In this document: positions 1 to 11,660 of the stretch, one piece after another
Layout of the letters: each line of letters starts with the position of its first letter
Numbering within the stretch: the stretch's first letter is position 1
Origin: Omphalotus guepiniiformis
Taxonomy: Eukaryota > Basidiomycota > Agaricomycetes > Agaricales > Omphalotaceae
Assembly: GCA_028554645.1 (NCBI GenBank)
Contig: JAQOOI010000080.1
Span: 62,001-126,000, forward strand
Length of the DNA: 64,000 bases
Direction of reading: 5' to 3'
Translations under genes and position numbers: made by a program
The notes under the pieces: generated by a model
What the model saw: only the letters and a program-made list of their open reading frames with translations
Told to the model about the DNA's origin: nothing
The model's database searches: none

Positions 1-2
1 CA

Positions 3-823
<821 letters not shown>

Positions 824-884
824 AATGAGCTGGTTTCACACTAACTAGATTATCGAATAGATCGGATAGAATCAAATAAAGAGA

Positions 885-1200
885 TTTGACTCATGGCCCG
901 GCCCACCTCACGACCGCCTTATTCTCATCCACCTAGTACCTCCCTGTCGCGGTCGTACATTCAGCGGAACCTCCGTTATAGGTCAAGACTTCGCAGAAGC
1001 TCTTGCAGATAACTCCCCAAAGTTTTTCTCATCGTTCTTCAAAACCGCGCCGCAGCAGAACGGATGATCGATACATTCCCCTATATCAACCAACAGACCC
1101 TCGAGCAAAACACGAGTTTTTCGAATGAGATGCGACATTTGATATCGGATGTCCAGCGTGCGTCCGATGGGGGAGGTTCTGAGGAAAGTACGTGATAGAA
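885..1200 (+). pseudogene. Unidentified coding-like fragment with a frame change
   Basis: The plus strand reads as a plausible peptide (FSGTSVIGQDFAEALADN, then FFSSFFKTAP) up to about 1,064, where it runs into TGA. The adjacent frame continues as RMIDTFPYINQQTLEQN and ends at TGA near 1,197. The two halves look like one protein split by a frame change. I do not recognise the family and see no start codon or promoter. It sits between the Old Yellow Enzyme 3' end and the left end of the large transposon. Confidence 0.3.
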
Positions 1201-1318
1201 AGGTCATTTTTCTTGTTTATGATTCATGGGAGGGAGTCGGAGGGATTAGACGAATGAGAGAGTTGTAACTTTGAGTATATGATATATGTTATGCTGAGAA
1301 CGGCCAAGACACCCGGTG

Positions 1319-1326
1319 CTGCGTGG
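1319..1326. repeat. Left target-site duplication CTGCGTGG of the 19-kb element
   Basis: The 8 bp CTGCGTGG lie immediately outside the left inverted terminus and recur in the same orientation at 20,355-20,362, immediately outside the right terminus. An 8-bp duplication is what I recall for the related Zisupton superfamily. The exact cut could shift by up to 3 bp, because the right-hand CTG could also be counted as part of the terminal repeat. Confidence 0.82.
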
Positions 1327-1369
1327 CCGTAAAATAACTAGTTAAAATCAGAACTTGGCAGTGATGACC
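1327..1369 (+). repeat. Left terminal inverted repeat
   Basis: It starts CCGTAAAATAACTAGTT and continues CAGAACTTGGCAGTGATGACC. Compared with the reverse complement of the right end, the blocks GTAAA, TAAC, AGTT, GAACT and GGC are conserved in the same order and spacing, with about 31 of 42 positions matching by eye. Confidence 0.75.
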
Positions 1370-1488
1370 GAATATCAACCTGGGTGAAGTTCAATGACAA
1401 ATCATTATATTCATTGTAAATACATTACAACGGAATGTACAGTACAGTAGTAAATAACAATAATATTAATATGCACCCGTTTGAACTC

Positions 1489-1905
1489 CCGTCGTGTAGA
1501 AATGAACTTGGTTTGAACTCGGTCGTGATTCAATGAACTCGCCGTTGGGATTTGAACTTGAGGAATGTATTGAACTTGCGTTGAGTGGATTTGAACTTGA
1601 GCATTTTGGCCTGGAAATGAACTTGCACTCGAAACATTTGAACTCGACGACTTTTGAATTGAACTTGAAGGTTTTGAACTCGAAACATTTGAACTCGACG
1701 ACTTTTGAATTGAACTTGAAGGTTTTGAACTCAACGACTTTTGAATTGAACTTGAAGGTTTTGAACTCAACGACTTTTGAATTGAACTTGAAGGTTTTGA
1801 ATTGAACTCGCCGGTTTTTGTTGAATTGAACTCGCCGGTTTTTGAATGGAACTCGAGGTTTTTGAATTGAACTTGAGGCTTTTGAACTCGACGAACTCGG
1901 CTTTA
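1489..1905 (+). repeat. Left subterminal array of TGAACT(T/C)G motifs with a 36-bp minisatellite
   Basis: More than twenty copies of a TTGAACTCG/ATGAACTTG-like 9-mer occur in one orientation. At about 1,637-1,800 they are locked into a 36-bp unit (TTTTGAACTCGACGAC followed by TTTTGAATTGAACTTGAAGG) repeated four times, once with a 15-bp insert. Reading frames through the repeat exist on both strands but follow the repeat period and carry no recognisable domain, so I treat it as non-coding and probably a transposase-binding region. The same core recurs in reverse orientation at the right end. Confidence 0.8.
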
Positions 1906-2029
1906 TACTGACAAAAGAAAAAACAAAATAAACATATCGTACGCGGGTATTGTACAAGTACAATCAACGATTCTTTCAGACGCAGGTCAGATTAGATGAA
2001 CACAAAATAAAATAAAACTTACCTTCCAA

Positions 2030-2473
2030 TCACAGCAAAGAAATGAGTACAAAGACCGGAGCAACGATCTTCGAAATTACTACGTCCGGAGTTCCCTGAA
2101 ACTCGAAAAGCTCGCAATGTCGTCGATGGCCTATGAACCTGTTACGAGGAATCACACAAAAACACGAACGAAATACGCACAATGAATACAAGTATCTCGC
2201 GGGCGTTGTACGCATAACGTTTCCAGCATGGCGTGGCAGAGTTTTTCTGAACAGCAAAGAAGGAATGAGTGACAACCAGCAAAAAAAAACGAACTTACCG
2301 GCTCGAACATATTCTCGTACAGGTACCGCGAGGCACCAGTGCTGTTGTTGCCCTCTACACTGTGCAGCCCACTCTCGTTTACGTCGTCGGAGGTTGGTCG
2401 TGCGACCTATTTTGTAGTGATCGGTGCCGACGATATGGAACACGTAGAGGTATCCCGGTCTGTCCGCTATCAT
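2030..2473 (-). CDS. T5orf172 (GIY-YIG-like) domain protein, transposon cargo
   Basis: This is a small three-exon gene: 2473-2298, 2246-2177 and 2138-2030. The spliced product begins GYLYVFHIVGTDHYKIGRTT with RRRKREWAAQC, the YxY...KIGRTxN...W...C core of the T5orf172/DUF1766 domain. This domain is related to GIY-YIG nucleases and found in fungal Mug113-like proteins. Exon 2 supplies the helix AEKLCHAMLE and the CIHC motif, and exon 3 supplies HRRHCELFEFQ, completing the C...C...H...E/F pattern. The product is about 117 residues, little more than the domain itself, with nothing clearly N-terminal to it. The nuclease-like role is inferred from the family. It lies just inside the left subterminal array of the transposon. 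Confidence 0.72.
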   Translation of the reverse strand: MIADRPGYLYVFHIVGTDHYKIGRTTNLRRRKREWAAQCRGQQQHWCLAVPVREYVRAGKFVFFCWLSLIPSLLFRKTLPRHAGNVMRTTPARYLYSLCVFRSCFCVIPRNRFIGHRRHCELFEFQGTPDVVISKIVAPVFVLISLL

Positions 2474-2707
2474 CTCCGTAAAGTGTGAAGGGTGCGCGAG
2501 AAGAGAGTTGTTTGCGACGAGAGAGTGAATTGCGAAAGTGAGAGCAAGAGATCGAAGTTGTTTGTTGCCACAAAAGTCGTCGTGGTTGAATGAATTGTCT
2601 CAAGCTATTAGTGATGAGATGTTAACTACGAGATTCACGGTGAATACAACGTCACCTGATTTTGAAGAATATATGAAAGACCAACCTTAGCTGTTTTAGA
2701 GGAAGTC

Positions 2708-3145
2708 TTACGAGCTCACCGAAACGGTTTGTTGCTGGCGGCCGTGGGAATTTGATATGGAGAGTGCCTCGGTACGTATCTTGCTCGCTCTGCAGTGATG
2801 AGGACACTGTAGAAGGACAATGTCTGTAGGTTCTGAAATAAAGAAAGATTCTGAGAGATAGAACACGTCCAGAATCAGTACAAACTCGGGATCAGGCCAC
2901 CGTTGAAACCGAATTGAGCATGTGCGCACGAGCGGGGCAATGTGTGGGGAAGCAAAGAACTGGAGGCGTTCAAAGGCTTGGGCAAGCCCCTTGCGCTGGA
3001 AAGTCTGAAAAGAGTATTTGACGGTCTCCCAGGAGTACTCACAGACAATAGTGAGATTGCGATACAAGTAGGAATGAGTAAGCCAACGAAACGAGCGACA
3101 AGTCAAAGCAGTGCTACGCAAGCCAGGAAGATCCAGCTTGTGCAA
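2708..3145 (-). pseudogene. F-box-like protein fragment
   Basis: An open stretch without an ATG reads LDLPGLRSTALTCRSFRWL, like the second half of an F-box, followed by HIAPLVRTCSIRF, like the start of a leucine-rich segment in mushroom F-box proteins. No first half of the F-box and no downstream repeats are visible, so it is a fragment at best. It lies between the T5orf172 gene and the PRPF31 fragment, inside the transposon. The family assignment rests on weak sequence resemblance. Confidence 0.35.
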
Positions 3146-3259
3146 AGCCCCAGGGTAAAGCTGCAGTGCTAGCGCTATTGCGGCGCACTTTTCATGTGAG
3201 ATCGTGGTTGTACCGTTTATGAGCTGAATACTCGCTAATCATATTCTTTTTACTAACAG

Positions 3260-3800
3260 CTTCTGGGCGCTCAGAAAAAGATAGCAGCCGGATTTTCCTC
3301 TGTGACCCAGAGACGGCAGCCCGGTTTCGTTTTCCAGTCTGAACTGGTCACACAGACACCGCCAGAATACCAGATAAAGATTCAACGAACAATAGGAGCC
3401 AAGGCTGTTCTTGCAGCACGAATGGATTTGGAACGCCAACAAAGGGATGGTAGGCTTGTTCCTCTGTGCTCTACCTACTCTCGTTCCTTTGACGATGCGC
3501 CATCATATAGGTAGCTATGGAGAATTACTACGAGATAAGGTCGAAAAGCAAATAGATCGTCTTGCTGCTCCCCCTCCATCAAAGGTAGTACGGTTTACTC
3601 ATCGCGCATGACTTTAGTGCACGGAAAGCAAAGGAAGCTTACACACAAACGGAGCTGCGCAAGTTACAGAATCGTATGGCGTTTTGGCGAAGCAGAGGAG
3701 GAAGTGGGCGCGTTTGACGAAACGAAGGGTTTGGGTATGATTGATCTCGGGACCGGTAAAGTCAGAGAAGGAATGGGAGAGGCAAAGAGTAGAGGTTTGC
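3260..3800 (+). pseudogene. Captured fragment of splicing factor PRPF31 (Nop domain to C-terminus)
   Basis: PRPF31 is a U4/U6 snRNP protein. The first piece (3,260-3,449) reads [14 protein letters not shown] and [24 protein letters not shown] donor and TAG acceptor still bound an intron up to 3,510. The second piece (3,511-3,584) reads [14 protein letters not shown], and the third reads [18 protein letters not shown]. An extra T at about 3,684 then shifts the frame before [18 protein letters not shown] and TGKVR. The N-terminal half of the protein is absent and the linker after PPPSK is shortened. Retained introns show capture at the DNA level, not by reverse transcription. The fragment lies within the 19-kb transposon. 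Confidence 0.82.
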
Positions 3801-4036
3801 TGGATTTTATTCTTTCTGTTGCCCCTTTCATTGATTCATATCGCTTTTGTTAGCTAAAATGTCAAAGGAAGGCTTGTTATTCGTGTATGCTTTATCATCC
3901 GTCCACAGAGGAAGCGACAGTGGGGAAAGCAGGGGGACATTCATCTTGGCTGGGTACAGACAGAAGGTAGAGAAACTGAAGTAACAGGTTTTACAATCGT
4001 GATATTACATTCGCACTCCATCCCTATTACCGTTGG

Positions 4037-7000
4037 TTATATGGACAGCGTAGGATCAACAAATGGTGGACGTGCACTGGCAAATCCAATGAGTGTCGCG
4101 CTTCGTAAGAGGGAACATTGAAACAAACCTCTTGACGATAGGGAACGTGCGCCGCTGCTCGGCCCGCCACTTGCGCACCTGGTCGGCTAGCGTCGAGCCA
4201 GGGGGTACTTCCCGAAGTATGTCTATCCCGCACTTCTTGAAGAGGTCTTGACACTCCTTCTCCAGATTTTTGTACAAGATTGCTTGCTGTTTTGCATAAG
4301 CCACGTGTCCGGGGGTGGATTGTTTTGATGCCAGGCTTGACCACACCTCATACATTTTGGCAAATGCTCGAATACATCACATGAATTCGGCATGCTTGAT
4401 TTCTACTTGTTCTTCCCATCGCTCGAAGTTCGCTTCATCTCGGAAGAACTTCACTCTCTCCTCTATAGATACTTTGCTGTCAGTATGTTGTTCAGCCACT
4501 TTTGTACGTCACTCACGCTCCTCTGCCCATTCATCCACCTTGGCAGAATCTAAACCTCGCCGCCAAATCCATCCGTCCTCGCTACTGGTGTGCTCATCTT
4601 TGGCCTTCTTCGCTGGCGGGGCTACAATCGACTAGCATGAGGTGGTTCTTGAAAAAACCATAATCGTAATACCTACCTTTTGTGGGCGATGCCTGTCGCT
4701 TCGGTGCTATAGAAAAATGAATTAGATATAATGACCTTGACCAAACATGTTGCTAACTTGCCTTTTCGTCTTGTCATTTCCGTTGCTCCTCGTGACTCTT
4801 GCGTGGATGATGAATCTTTTTCGGTCCTCTCCCACTTCATCCCATTCCTGGCCTGATCAGTTTCGATAGATATACTAGCAGCAGCACCTGCTCTCCATAA
4901 AGCTCCATCCATGTGCCGCGATGCCCCAGGACCCCGTTTGACTGTAGTCTGTTGCCGCCATGTATCCTCCTCTCGAAGCTCTTGCCACTCTTCTGAATCC
5001 TGTTGGATGGCGCCCAGGTTCACGAGAGCTCGACGATGACGATTGTAGTGATATAACTGTTCCTTTCGCCTTGCAATATAATTGTTGATGACAGTTGTGC
5101 TGCGAGTGTTCTGGTCCTGACCACGATGGTGGACAGCCTTGTAGTCTCCGGCTGCAGTCAGCATGCGAACGGTCGCCTGTAACTCGAGGATCAAATCCCA
5201 TGCTAATGCCTTTCGCAGGTCAATCTCCTTTTGAGCCAGTTCGCCCAGCCCTAGCTCGAGGTATTGATCGACCGGCACGTCTGAAGGGATCCATAGAACC
5301 TCGTCCTCCACATCACAAGGCTTCGCTGTACACACCAAGTCCTCTATGCTCGGCATTACTATAGGCTGTTGAATGCGTAATTTCTCAATCCTTCGCGAGA
5401 GCTTCACTCTTCGTTCTTCTATTTCTTGCTGAGCTTTATCGTCTGATCTCCTCCCTGTTGCCCGAACATCCTTCCCCTTGTGTTTGATGATCGCTCTAGC
5501 TGAGATATGAGTAAAGTACGGGATAAAAAGTGTGATTCAGATTGAACGCACTGAGCTTCCTGAATTGAAAGTGCTTCTTTCAGGAACCGACCGATCAATG
5601 TCTCCTGTACCACAGCGTCGACGCCGCATGATATGACTGCAGTGGACTTGAGCATTTTCTGCATCAACTGCGTGAACGATAGCGCTGGAGAGACAGCATG
5701 TCAATAAAATCCATCAGATTACATTACATTGACCTTGACCGTATTCTCACCTTTACTTGAAGCCTGAGCATAGACCGAATGAACCAGCCATTTTTTTTTC
5801 TTGTCGATGGTCGGAGAACGATCTTGCTGGTTCCAAGCCTCGAGCTTGTTCTGGTGAATGACGCATAAAGCACGAAAATTGTCTCGAGCTTGAATGTGCC
5901 GATTCACTGCATATGTGAGCTCCTTATACAGCTGCTGACCTGCATCTTTTTGTTGGTGAGCTGGCCCCTGTTTTCGATATTATGTGCACTTACCCATGTT
6001 CAAGACTTTCCGAGAAGACCAAGCCATAATCATTTCAATGATCACATCTTGCCGATGGCCGTTGCTCATTTGTCTCACCGCAGGACCAAGAGCATTTGTT
6101 TCCCCCCAAATTCCCTCCGCACTCTCTCCGTAGAAGTGGCCTGTGCATTCTTTGTAGGCTGAGGCAAACAGATACATGCACATGTCGAGATGATTGCGAA
6201 CATGCATGGCAGGAATGGTGAAGCGCATGTCGCGAATGACGTAGGCCAAATCTGGAAACCATGCGGAGAATCGTTGCAACAGATGTACAGAATAATTACA
6301 CTGGCTATCGTAGCTCAGCACTTGATCTGGAACACGACCCTCTGTGAATTTGGTCCGACGCAGTGCATGCGCCAACGCCAAATCCGTATTCGCAAAACGT
6401 TCGCCAACCTGCAGGTCCACGATTCCTTGTGGTATCCCATGGTCACACATCACATTGACCACCCCAGTAATGTCCATTCCCCTGAACTTTTTCTTGTTTT
6501 GCCTGGAGATAGCGTTCAAATAGGTGCAATTGGCCTTCTCCTCCTTCGATTGCTGCAATTCACCATTTTCCGTCGTGATGCCCTGCTTATTATGTGCTGC
6601 GTCCTTCTGAAGCTGTGGTACCTCGTCAATATACTTCTTTTCTTCTTCATGATGCGGAAATATTGAGCGTCCTTCGTATAATGAGACGTCTGTCCCATCG
6701 TGATTTTTGCTGAAGTGATTGAGCTGAAAATTCCCATCAAGTGTTCGACGACAGGAATGGAGATGCCTGAGATCATTTGGTACACTCTCCCAACCATCCT
6801 CCATATTCACGTTCTCTTCTGGACAGCTCGGGCAAAAGACGGCGAGGTTTCCACAGGGGCGATGGGTCAGCACGCTGTCAATGCCGTGGCCTTGCCCTGA
6901 CCATTTGTTCGCTCGCATGAATGCCCATAAGCGCGTAATGGCGAGGAAATTGGCGTAGAACTCTGGCGCGGTGTGCGAAAAGTTGTAGTCGGTAAGCTGA

Positions 7001-7786
7001 GCAAGCGCTCGACAGTAATCATACGCGTGCTTTTTGGACGATTCCGAATGTAGCTGAAATTCTCTGAGCACTTTGAAAGTGTACGCAGTTTTCGGCTCTA
7101 CCACTGACCCAGGGAACAGGTTCGCAGCGAACAGTTGGTCCCATTTCTCAGGTCTACCCATGCAGTGACAGTACGAAACTCGAGTTGCATGTGCACCATT
7201 ACTGTCTATGACATTCAACAACAGAGCATCCTCGCCGTAAGGGCAAGGGTCTCCTTCGTGTCCCAGATGGATAGACCATTGCGGACTCAGCGCAGACAGG
7301 TCGTGACGCCTAAAGTAACTATCTTCAGGTCCCCAAAACTCCGCCCAATGAAAAGGTAAATGTGTGTGGCATGCCAGGAAACACTGATTGCACAGTGGCG
7401 CTAACTGGAAGCAATCCCTGCATCGCGTAGTCCGAATGCGTTCCGCACAAGAACAAGGCTGTCCTATACGTGGATCTGCGTCCTTTGAGATGTAAGAACG
7501 AAGTAACGCTTCGGATCTCATCCCATACTGCTCCAAAAGATTGGCACGCTGCACTGAATATCCTTAGCCTGTCGCACCTACACATCGTACCAAGCAAGCA
7601 ACGTACTCGTGTCTTCACTTCCGCCTCGTTGACGTTCAAATTCGAAGCCTCTCCCTGTGACATGTCATTCGCACCATCTCCCTGTAGACTAGGACGAATA
7701 GTGTTCTGCAGTTTCTTTGCCGGACGGTCCACTAAGATTTGAGCGAGAATATCCGGTTTGGTGGGACGTCTCCGGTTTGGTGCCAT
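4037..7786 (-). pseudogene. KDZ-family transposase with CxC2 cysteine cluster, inactivated
   Basis: This is the cut-and-paste transposase of the element. The ATG is at 7,786; exon 1 ends at 7,591 and the main exon runs 7,553-5,994. The CxC2 cluster (PCSCAERIRTTRCRDC, LCNQCFLACH, PFHWAEFW) is followed by the RNase H-fold core with SYDSQCNYSVHL, HVRNHLDMC and GESAEGIWGETNALG. Downstream exons carry the usual tail: KWLVHSVYAQ, VQETLIGRFLKEAL, EERRVKLSRRIEKLR, GWIWRRGLDSAKVDEW, ERVKFFRDEANFERWEEQ. The last exon ends at 4,037. One intron near 4,760 uses a GC donor (GCAAGT). Two lesions are seen: a frame change at about 5,485-5,495 with no room for an intron, and a TGA at 4,377-4,379 in EFM*CIRAFAKM where the family has Arg. 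Without them it would be a typical KDZ protein of about 1,000 residues. Confidence 0.88.
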
Positions 7787-7915
7787 CTGCAGCCTGCGGT
7801 TAACTGTTGACTCGTGAAGGTAGTGAGTCCTAACTGACCTTGAACTTTGTTGCTTTCTTTCCCTTCCTTGGTGAGCCCGTGGACAGGCAGGGAACACAAG
7901 GACCGACCGAAAATC

Positions 7916-8030
7916 GGTAGGGAGACGACTTGCAGTCGCCTACCCAGTAACCACCAGATGTGGCTCTAATATCTGGAAATATATAGAACCAACAAGATAG
8001 TCGGTGGGCGCACGACGTGAAAGTCGCGCG
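7916..8030. repeat. Paired hairpins with GCGAC/GTCGC and ACGAC/GTCGT stems, upstream of the transposase
   Basis: The first hairpin (7,916-7,944) has arms GGTAGGG and CCTACCC around GACGACttgcaGTCGCC. The second (8,010-8,030) is CACGACgtgaaAGTCGCG. The same paired 5-bp stems recur at 14,185-14,236, 14,349-14,393 and 17,098-17,140, always in gaps between element genes. A role as promoter element, terminator or transposase site is inference. Confidence 0.6.
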
Positions 8031-8489
8031 AGGGTTGTCCCACGAGAAGTGGAAAAGGCCTTTTTTTGAGGGGAGTAATCCCGAGCGGGCGACAAGAGAG
8101 GAAAAGACCGGAACAAGGTAGCAATCAACGGACGGTTTTCAGAGTCACGAGATTTTGTCGATAAATAAACACCTAACCCTAGTTCGTGCCCTTACTCACC
8201 CCCTATATAACCTCTTCGAATTCTGGTCTGGACTAGCTCGTGTATCTGTACTTACTATATCGTTTATGCAATATGATTTCAATGCTTTCGCTGTCCATAA
8301 GGGTCGATACGGATAATATTGTAAAATATGAAAAGTATTACAAACACGCTGTTATACATTGCACCGGACTGATATCATTTCCTGCGAGCCGCGTCGTTTT
8401 GAAGTCCTGATGTTGTAGCTACATTGACATTGTTGAACCACGACGAGCTGTCGATGTACGTGTCCACACCCTATATATCTCAGTGAGGC

Positions 8490-9250
8490 ACTGTCATTCA
8501 ACACTCAGTTACCTCAAACATACCATGTTCAAGCTGTTTTTCTCTTCCCGCTCTTCCGTTTTTTGCTCCGTGGCGCTCTCAGGCCTTTGCCTGGAAAGGG
8601 GTTGTCAGTTTCTAACACTGAAGCGAAGCCGGCACGAAACTCACCTCGGCTCTTCTTCAGCTGTATGCTCCCTAACAAGATGCTTCAATCCACGCAATGC
8701 AACTTCGTTCCAACTCAACGTGTTCAACGATGTTGCGGCCTCTGCGCCACTCTTTCCTTCTTTGGCAGTCACTTGCTGCTTCGTTCCTCTAGATGCGACT
8801 GCGTTCCGAATTGACGCGTCGTTCAACGTTGATCTCGGGGTTTCTCGTCAGCTCCTGAGACTAGTAAGAATGCGTAACCGAAACCTCACTTTGTCTCATC
8901 TTCAGCTGTAACCGGGGTGATGAGGTGCTTCAAGCCACGCAACGCGACTTCGTTCCAGGTCAACGCGTTCGACGAGGTTTCGGGCTCGGTCCTTCGACTG
9001 GTGTGGGGTGGTTGGCTGTCTGCGCGTCTAACAACGTCCTGAGACGTACCTCGTTTCTGCTCTCACTTGCTGTTCGTCTGATGCGACAGTGTTGCAGTTT
9101 ACTTCCTTTATCAACATGGTGGAAACGGGGAGGAGGTGGTCAATCAGAGAATGTAGTACTTACTTATATGACTGCCAATTGTGAAACTTGTGAAGGTGGT
9201 GAAGGTGGTGAAGGTGGAAGATGGATCAGTATGTTATGTCTGTATTGAAC
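8490..9250 (-). other. Possible small gene built from LNxxxWNEVALRG repeats
   Basis: Read on the minus strand, two exon-like blocks encode NTLSWNEVALRGLKHL (8,661-8,738) and NALTWNEVALRGLKHL (8,910-8,985). Each continues to TAE-E and ends at a GTGAG donor. A weaker third unit, LNDASIRNAVASRGTK, precedes the first. Differences between the two main copies fall mostly at third codon positions on this strand, which suggests selection on the protein. After 8,651 an intron ending CAG leads into QRPESATEQKTEE. I could not join all blocks in one frame, so the gene model is incomplete and may be broken. No family is recognised. Confidence 0.35.
9188..9218. repeat. GAAGGTGGT microsatellite
   Basis: Three to four copies of the 9-mer GAAGGTGGT (variant GAAGGTGGA at the end) lie just upstream of the LNxxxWNEVALRG blocks. 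Confidence 0.7.
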
Positions 9251-9489
9251 GACATATCTTTCATCTATATTGCCTCATTTGCATTTGCCTGCCTGCCACG
9301 TGCTGATCCCGGTACGCGCACGACCTTTCCCAAAAAAACAGCTCGCGTTTTCACCTTAGTGTCCCCTTCCCCACATGTTGGTCACAACAATTCAATATTG
9401 AGCTTGGCAACAAAAAACACAGTGATGATGATGTTGGAGATTAGTGCTACATGTTGAACTACATTTTAAAAAAAACAGAAAAGCAATAG

Positions 9490-11648
9490 TCAAGCAGGCA
9501 GGCGACGAGGTAGAACAGGCGGGCGTTTGAGTACGACGAAGGCTGACTGAACGTAAAATTTAACAATGTTATGCTCCCATTCTTTCCCGCGTGACGGTAA
9601 CAGGTTCAGGTCTGCATCAATCCCGCGTCGCCAGATAACAGGCTTCGAACCCGACCAAGTGTCCAGTAACCGCCAAAAATGCCTCAGAGCGTGATATCGT
9701 TCCACCCAATCCTCTGCAATAAGGCCTACATTCGCGTCAGGGAATGGCTGAAAGGTGGTCCCTGTTTGAAATATTTTGTCGACCAAGGCTTCTCGGGCTC
9801 GACGGTGCTGAGCTTCCGCAACTGCAAGTTGGGCTGCGCTCTCATTGACTGACGGTCGTGGTTTCGAAGAGTTCAATTGACGATCAACTGCAAGCAATTC
9901 GTGTCTGAAGTTGATCATTGCCAGCTCCCATATAAGTACTTGACCCCGCCTGCGGTCGAACGGACCTGTTCGCGAAGTCACAGGCGACGCCTTCCCACCG
10001 AATCGGTCCATAGTGTCTCGCACCAAATGAAACGCATGACTCTTTATTGCCTGCTTTTTTGTCTCAATCGCCCGACCAGGATCAGTATTCAGTGTTGGCA
10101 TGTTCAGAACCTTTCTCCACGTCTCGGTGCTTTGTGGCTCCACAGGCGTCTGCAAATCTCGGCATCTCGCCAACCACGCTGGACGGAAATGCTCCCATTG
10201 ATGGAGAAGGTTGTCCTGTCGCCCATCGGTTCAGACGCCAAAGAACAAACCGGGATCTGGCACAACGAAAAACTTCTTTTGCTGAGTGATGCCCTGAGTT
10301 TGTATGGTGAGATTGACTCGCTCCCATGATGGAATCGTCGCTGGTGCCATTGCATCCGTTGAATCATAGTCGTCGAAAGGATTGCGTTCCTCGGGTGGTG
10401 CTACATTGAAAGGTAGAATATCAGTAAGAGTGCCTCAGTGTGAGTAGATATTGAAAACTGACGCCCCACGCCCTTTCCAAACCGAGGTTTGGCGGAAGTG
10501 CCCCTCTTGGACTGGCTGTATGGGCTCACAGCAGCGGCGTGATTGATGCGGTCATTCCTAATAACTCCGGTCGACGTTTCGGCAGGTTGGGCAGCGGCAG
10601 AGTGCGAGTACACAGGGGAAATGATACGATCGACCCCAACCCGATGGGACGACTGGTAGTCCCCCGGATGGTGGCTGTTTTGGAAAGGGCTAACATCTAA
10701 GAAACAATTGATGCCGGAAATACGAATGGCTGCGAACTTCGTCTCAGACCCAGCCTGTGTAGTGGCGATAGGAAGGTATGGGGGCTTGGCCTGGGCTACG
10801 CAGATCTTTGGTGGGGCAGGTTGTATTAACTGCACCTCCTTCTGAATGACCTGGCAGCGGAAGCTTGAGTAGGGTCGCACAAAGTACACAGGGAGTCCGG
10901 CGCGAAATAGCAACGAAGCCTGGGCATCGTCCCACACAAACGCACCAAGACGTGTGGCGCACGTTACTGTGGCTGCCTGTCCTTCACCCCTCATCAGCGC
11001 AGAGAATGTGTCGACATAGTCAAACATGGCCTGCAAAGTCAGCCACGCCCTTTGTAATTCCACCAACCCTCGTTGAAGATCACGGATAGGGGAGGCAATG
11101 GTAGTGATGTGGATGAAACAGATCTCCATTGTTTGACGCAGTTCCCCTACCAAAGCTCTGTCACGGCCATCAGACGAGGTCAAGAAGAACTTTTGTGTTC
11201 GATCCTCCATCTCTTTCACGGCTCGTTGGAGGTCCTCCTTGAAATCATTGGCGTAACCAGTGGTACCGCCTACAATTGCCTGTCGTGTCGGACTGTCCGG
11301 GAAAAAATGGAGGTAACAGTCTTTAATATCGCTCCACATGACTCGATAATCCCAAAAAGGCCAAAGTTCATCTTCAGGTCGCACTGGTATGCATGCAAGA
11401 TAAGGATACGTTGGATGGAAAGGTTGCGGCCAGCGACAAGGGTCATCCGGACCATAGCGAGCGTCGGACCGACGATATATATCTCGAGTGGATCCATAGG
11501 GAGGTTCTGGAATGCTAATCATGTTGGGGGAGGTGATGAACGCCTGGATTTTCGGCAGGAGTGCTCCTGTTACGCCGTCAGAGTACGTGATTTCGACACC
11601 TTCTTCGACCTTGTTGCGGGTAAGATTGATTGAGTGCGTTGCTGACAT
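9490..11648 (-). pseudogene. Large unrecognised element gene with an in-frame stop
   Basis: The first exon starts MSATHSINLTRNKVEEG at 11,648 (an in-frame ATG exists 12 bp upstream) and encodes a soluble protein of about 390 residues with CATRLGAFVWDDAQASLLF and AGLPVYFVRP. A GTCAGT donor and TGTAG acceptor near 10,470-10,410 lead into PPPEERNPFDDYDSTD and FFVVPDPGLFFGV. There a TGA at 10,231-10,233 interrupts a frame that continues unbroken as TDGRQDNLLHQWEHFRPAW for over 240 more residues to a stop at 9,490. CGA-to-TGA is the simplest explanation. I recall the GAFVWDD/GLPVYFVRP pattern from hypothetical Agaricomycete proteins without known function. It is transcribed towards the transposase gene. 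Confidence 0.65.
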
Positions 11649-11660
11649 TATGCTACACAT

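Noticed and set aside
1411..1963. Long open frames on both strands through the left GAACT repeat
   Set aside because: They follow the 36-bp unit (divisible by three) and have no start, splice or domain support.
8483..8911. Plus-strand 142-codon open frame over the LNxxxWNEVALRG blocks
   Set aside because: Substitutions between the repeated blocks are silent on the minus strand, not on the plus strand.
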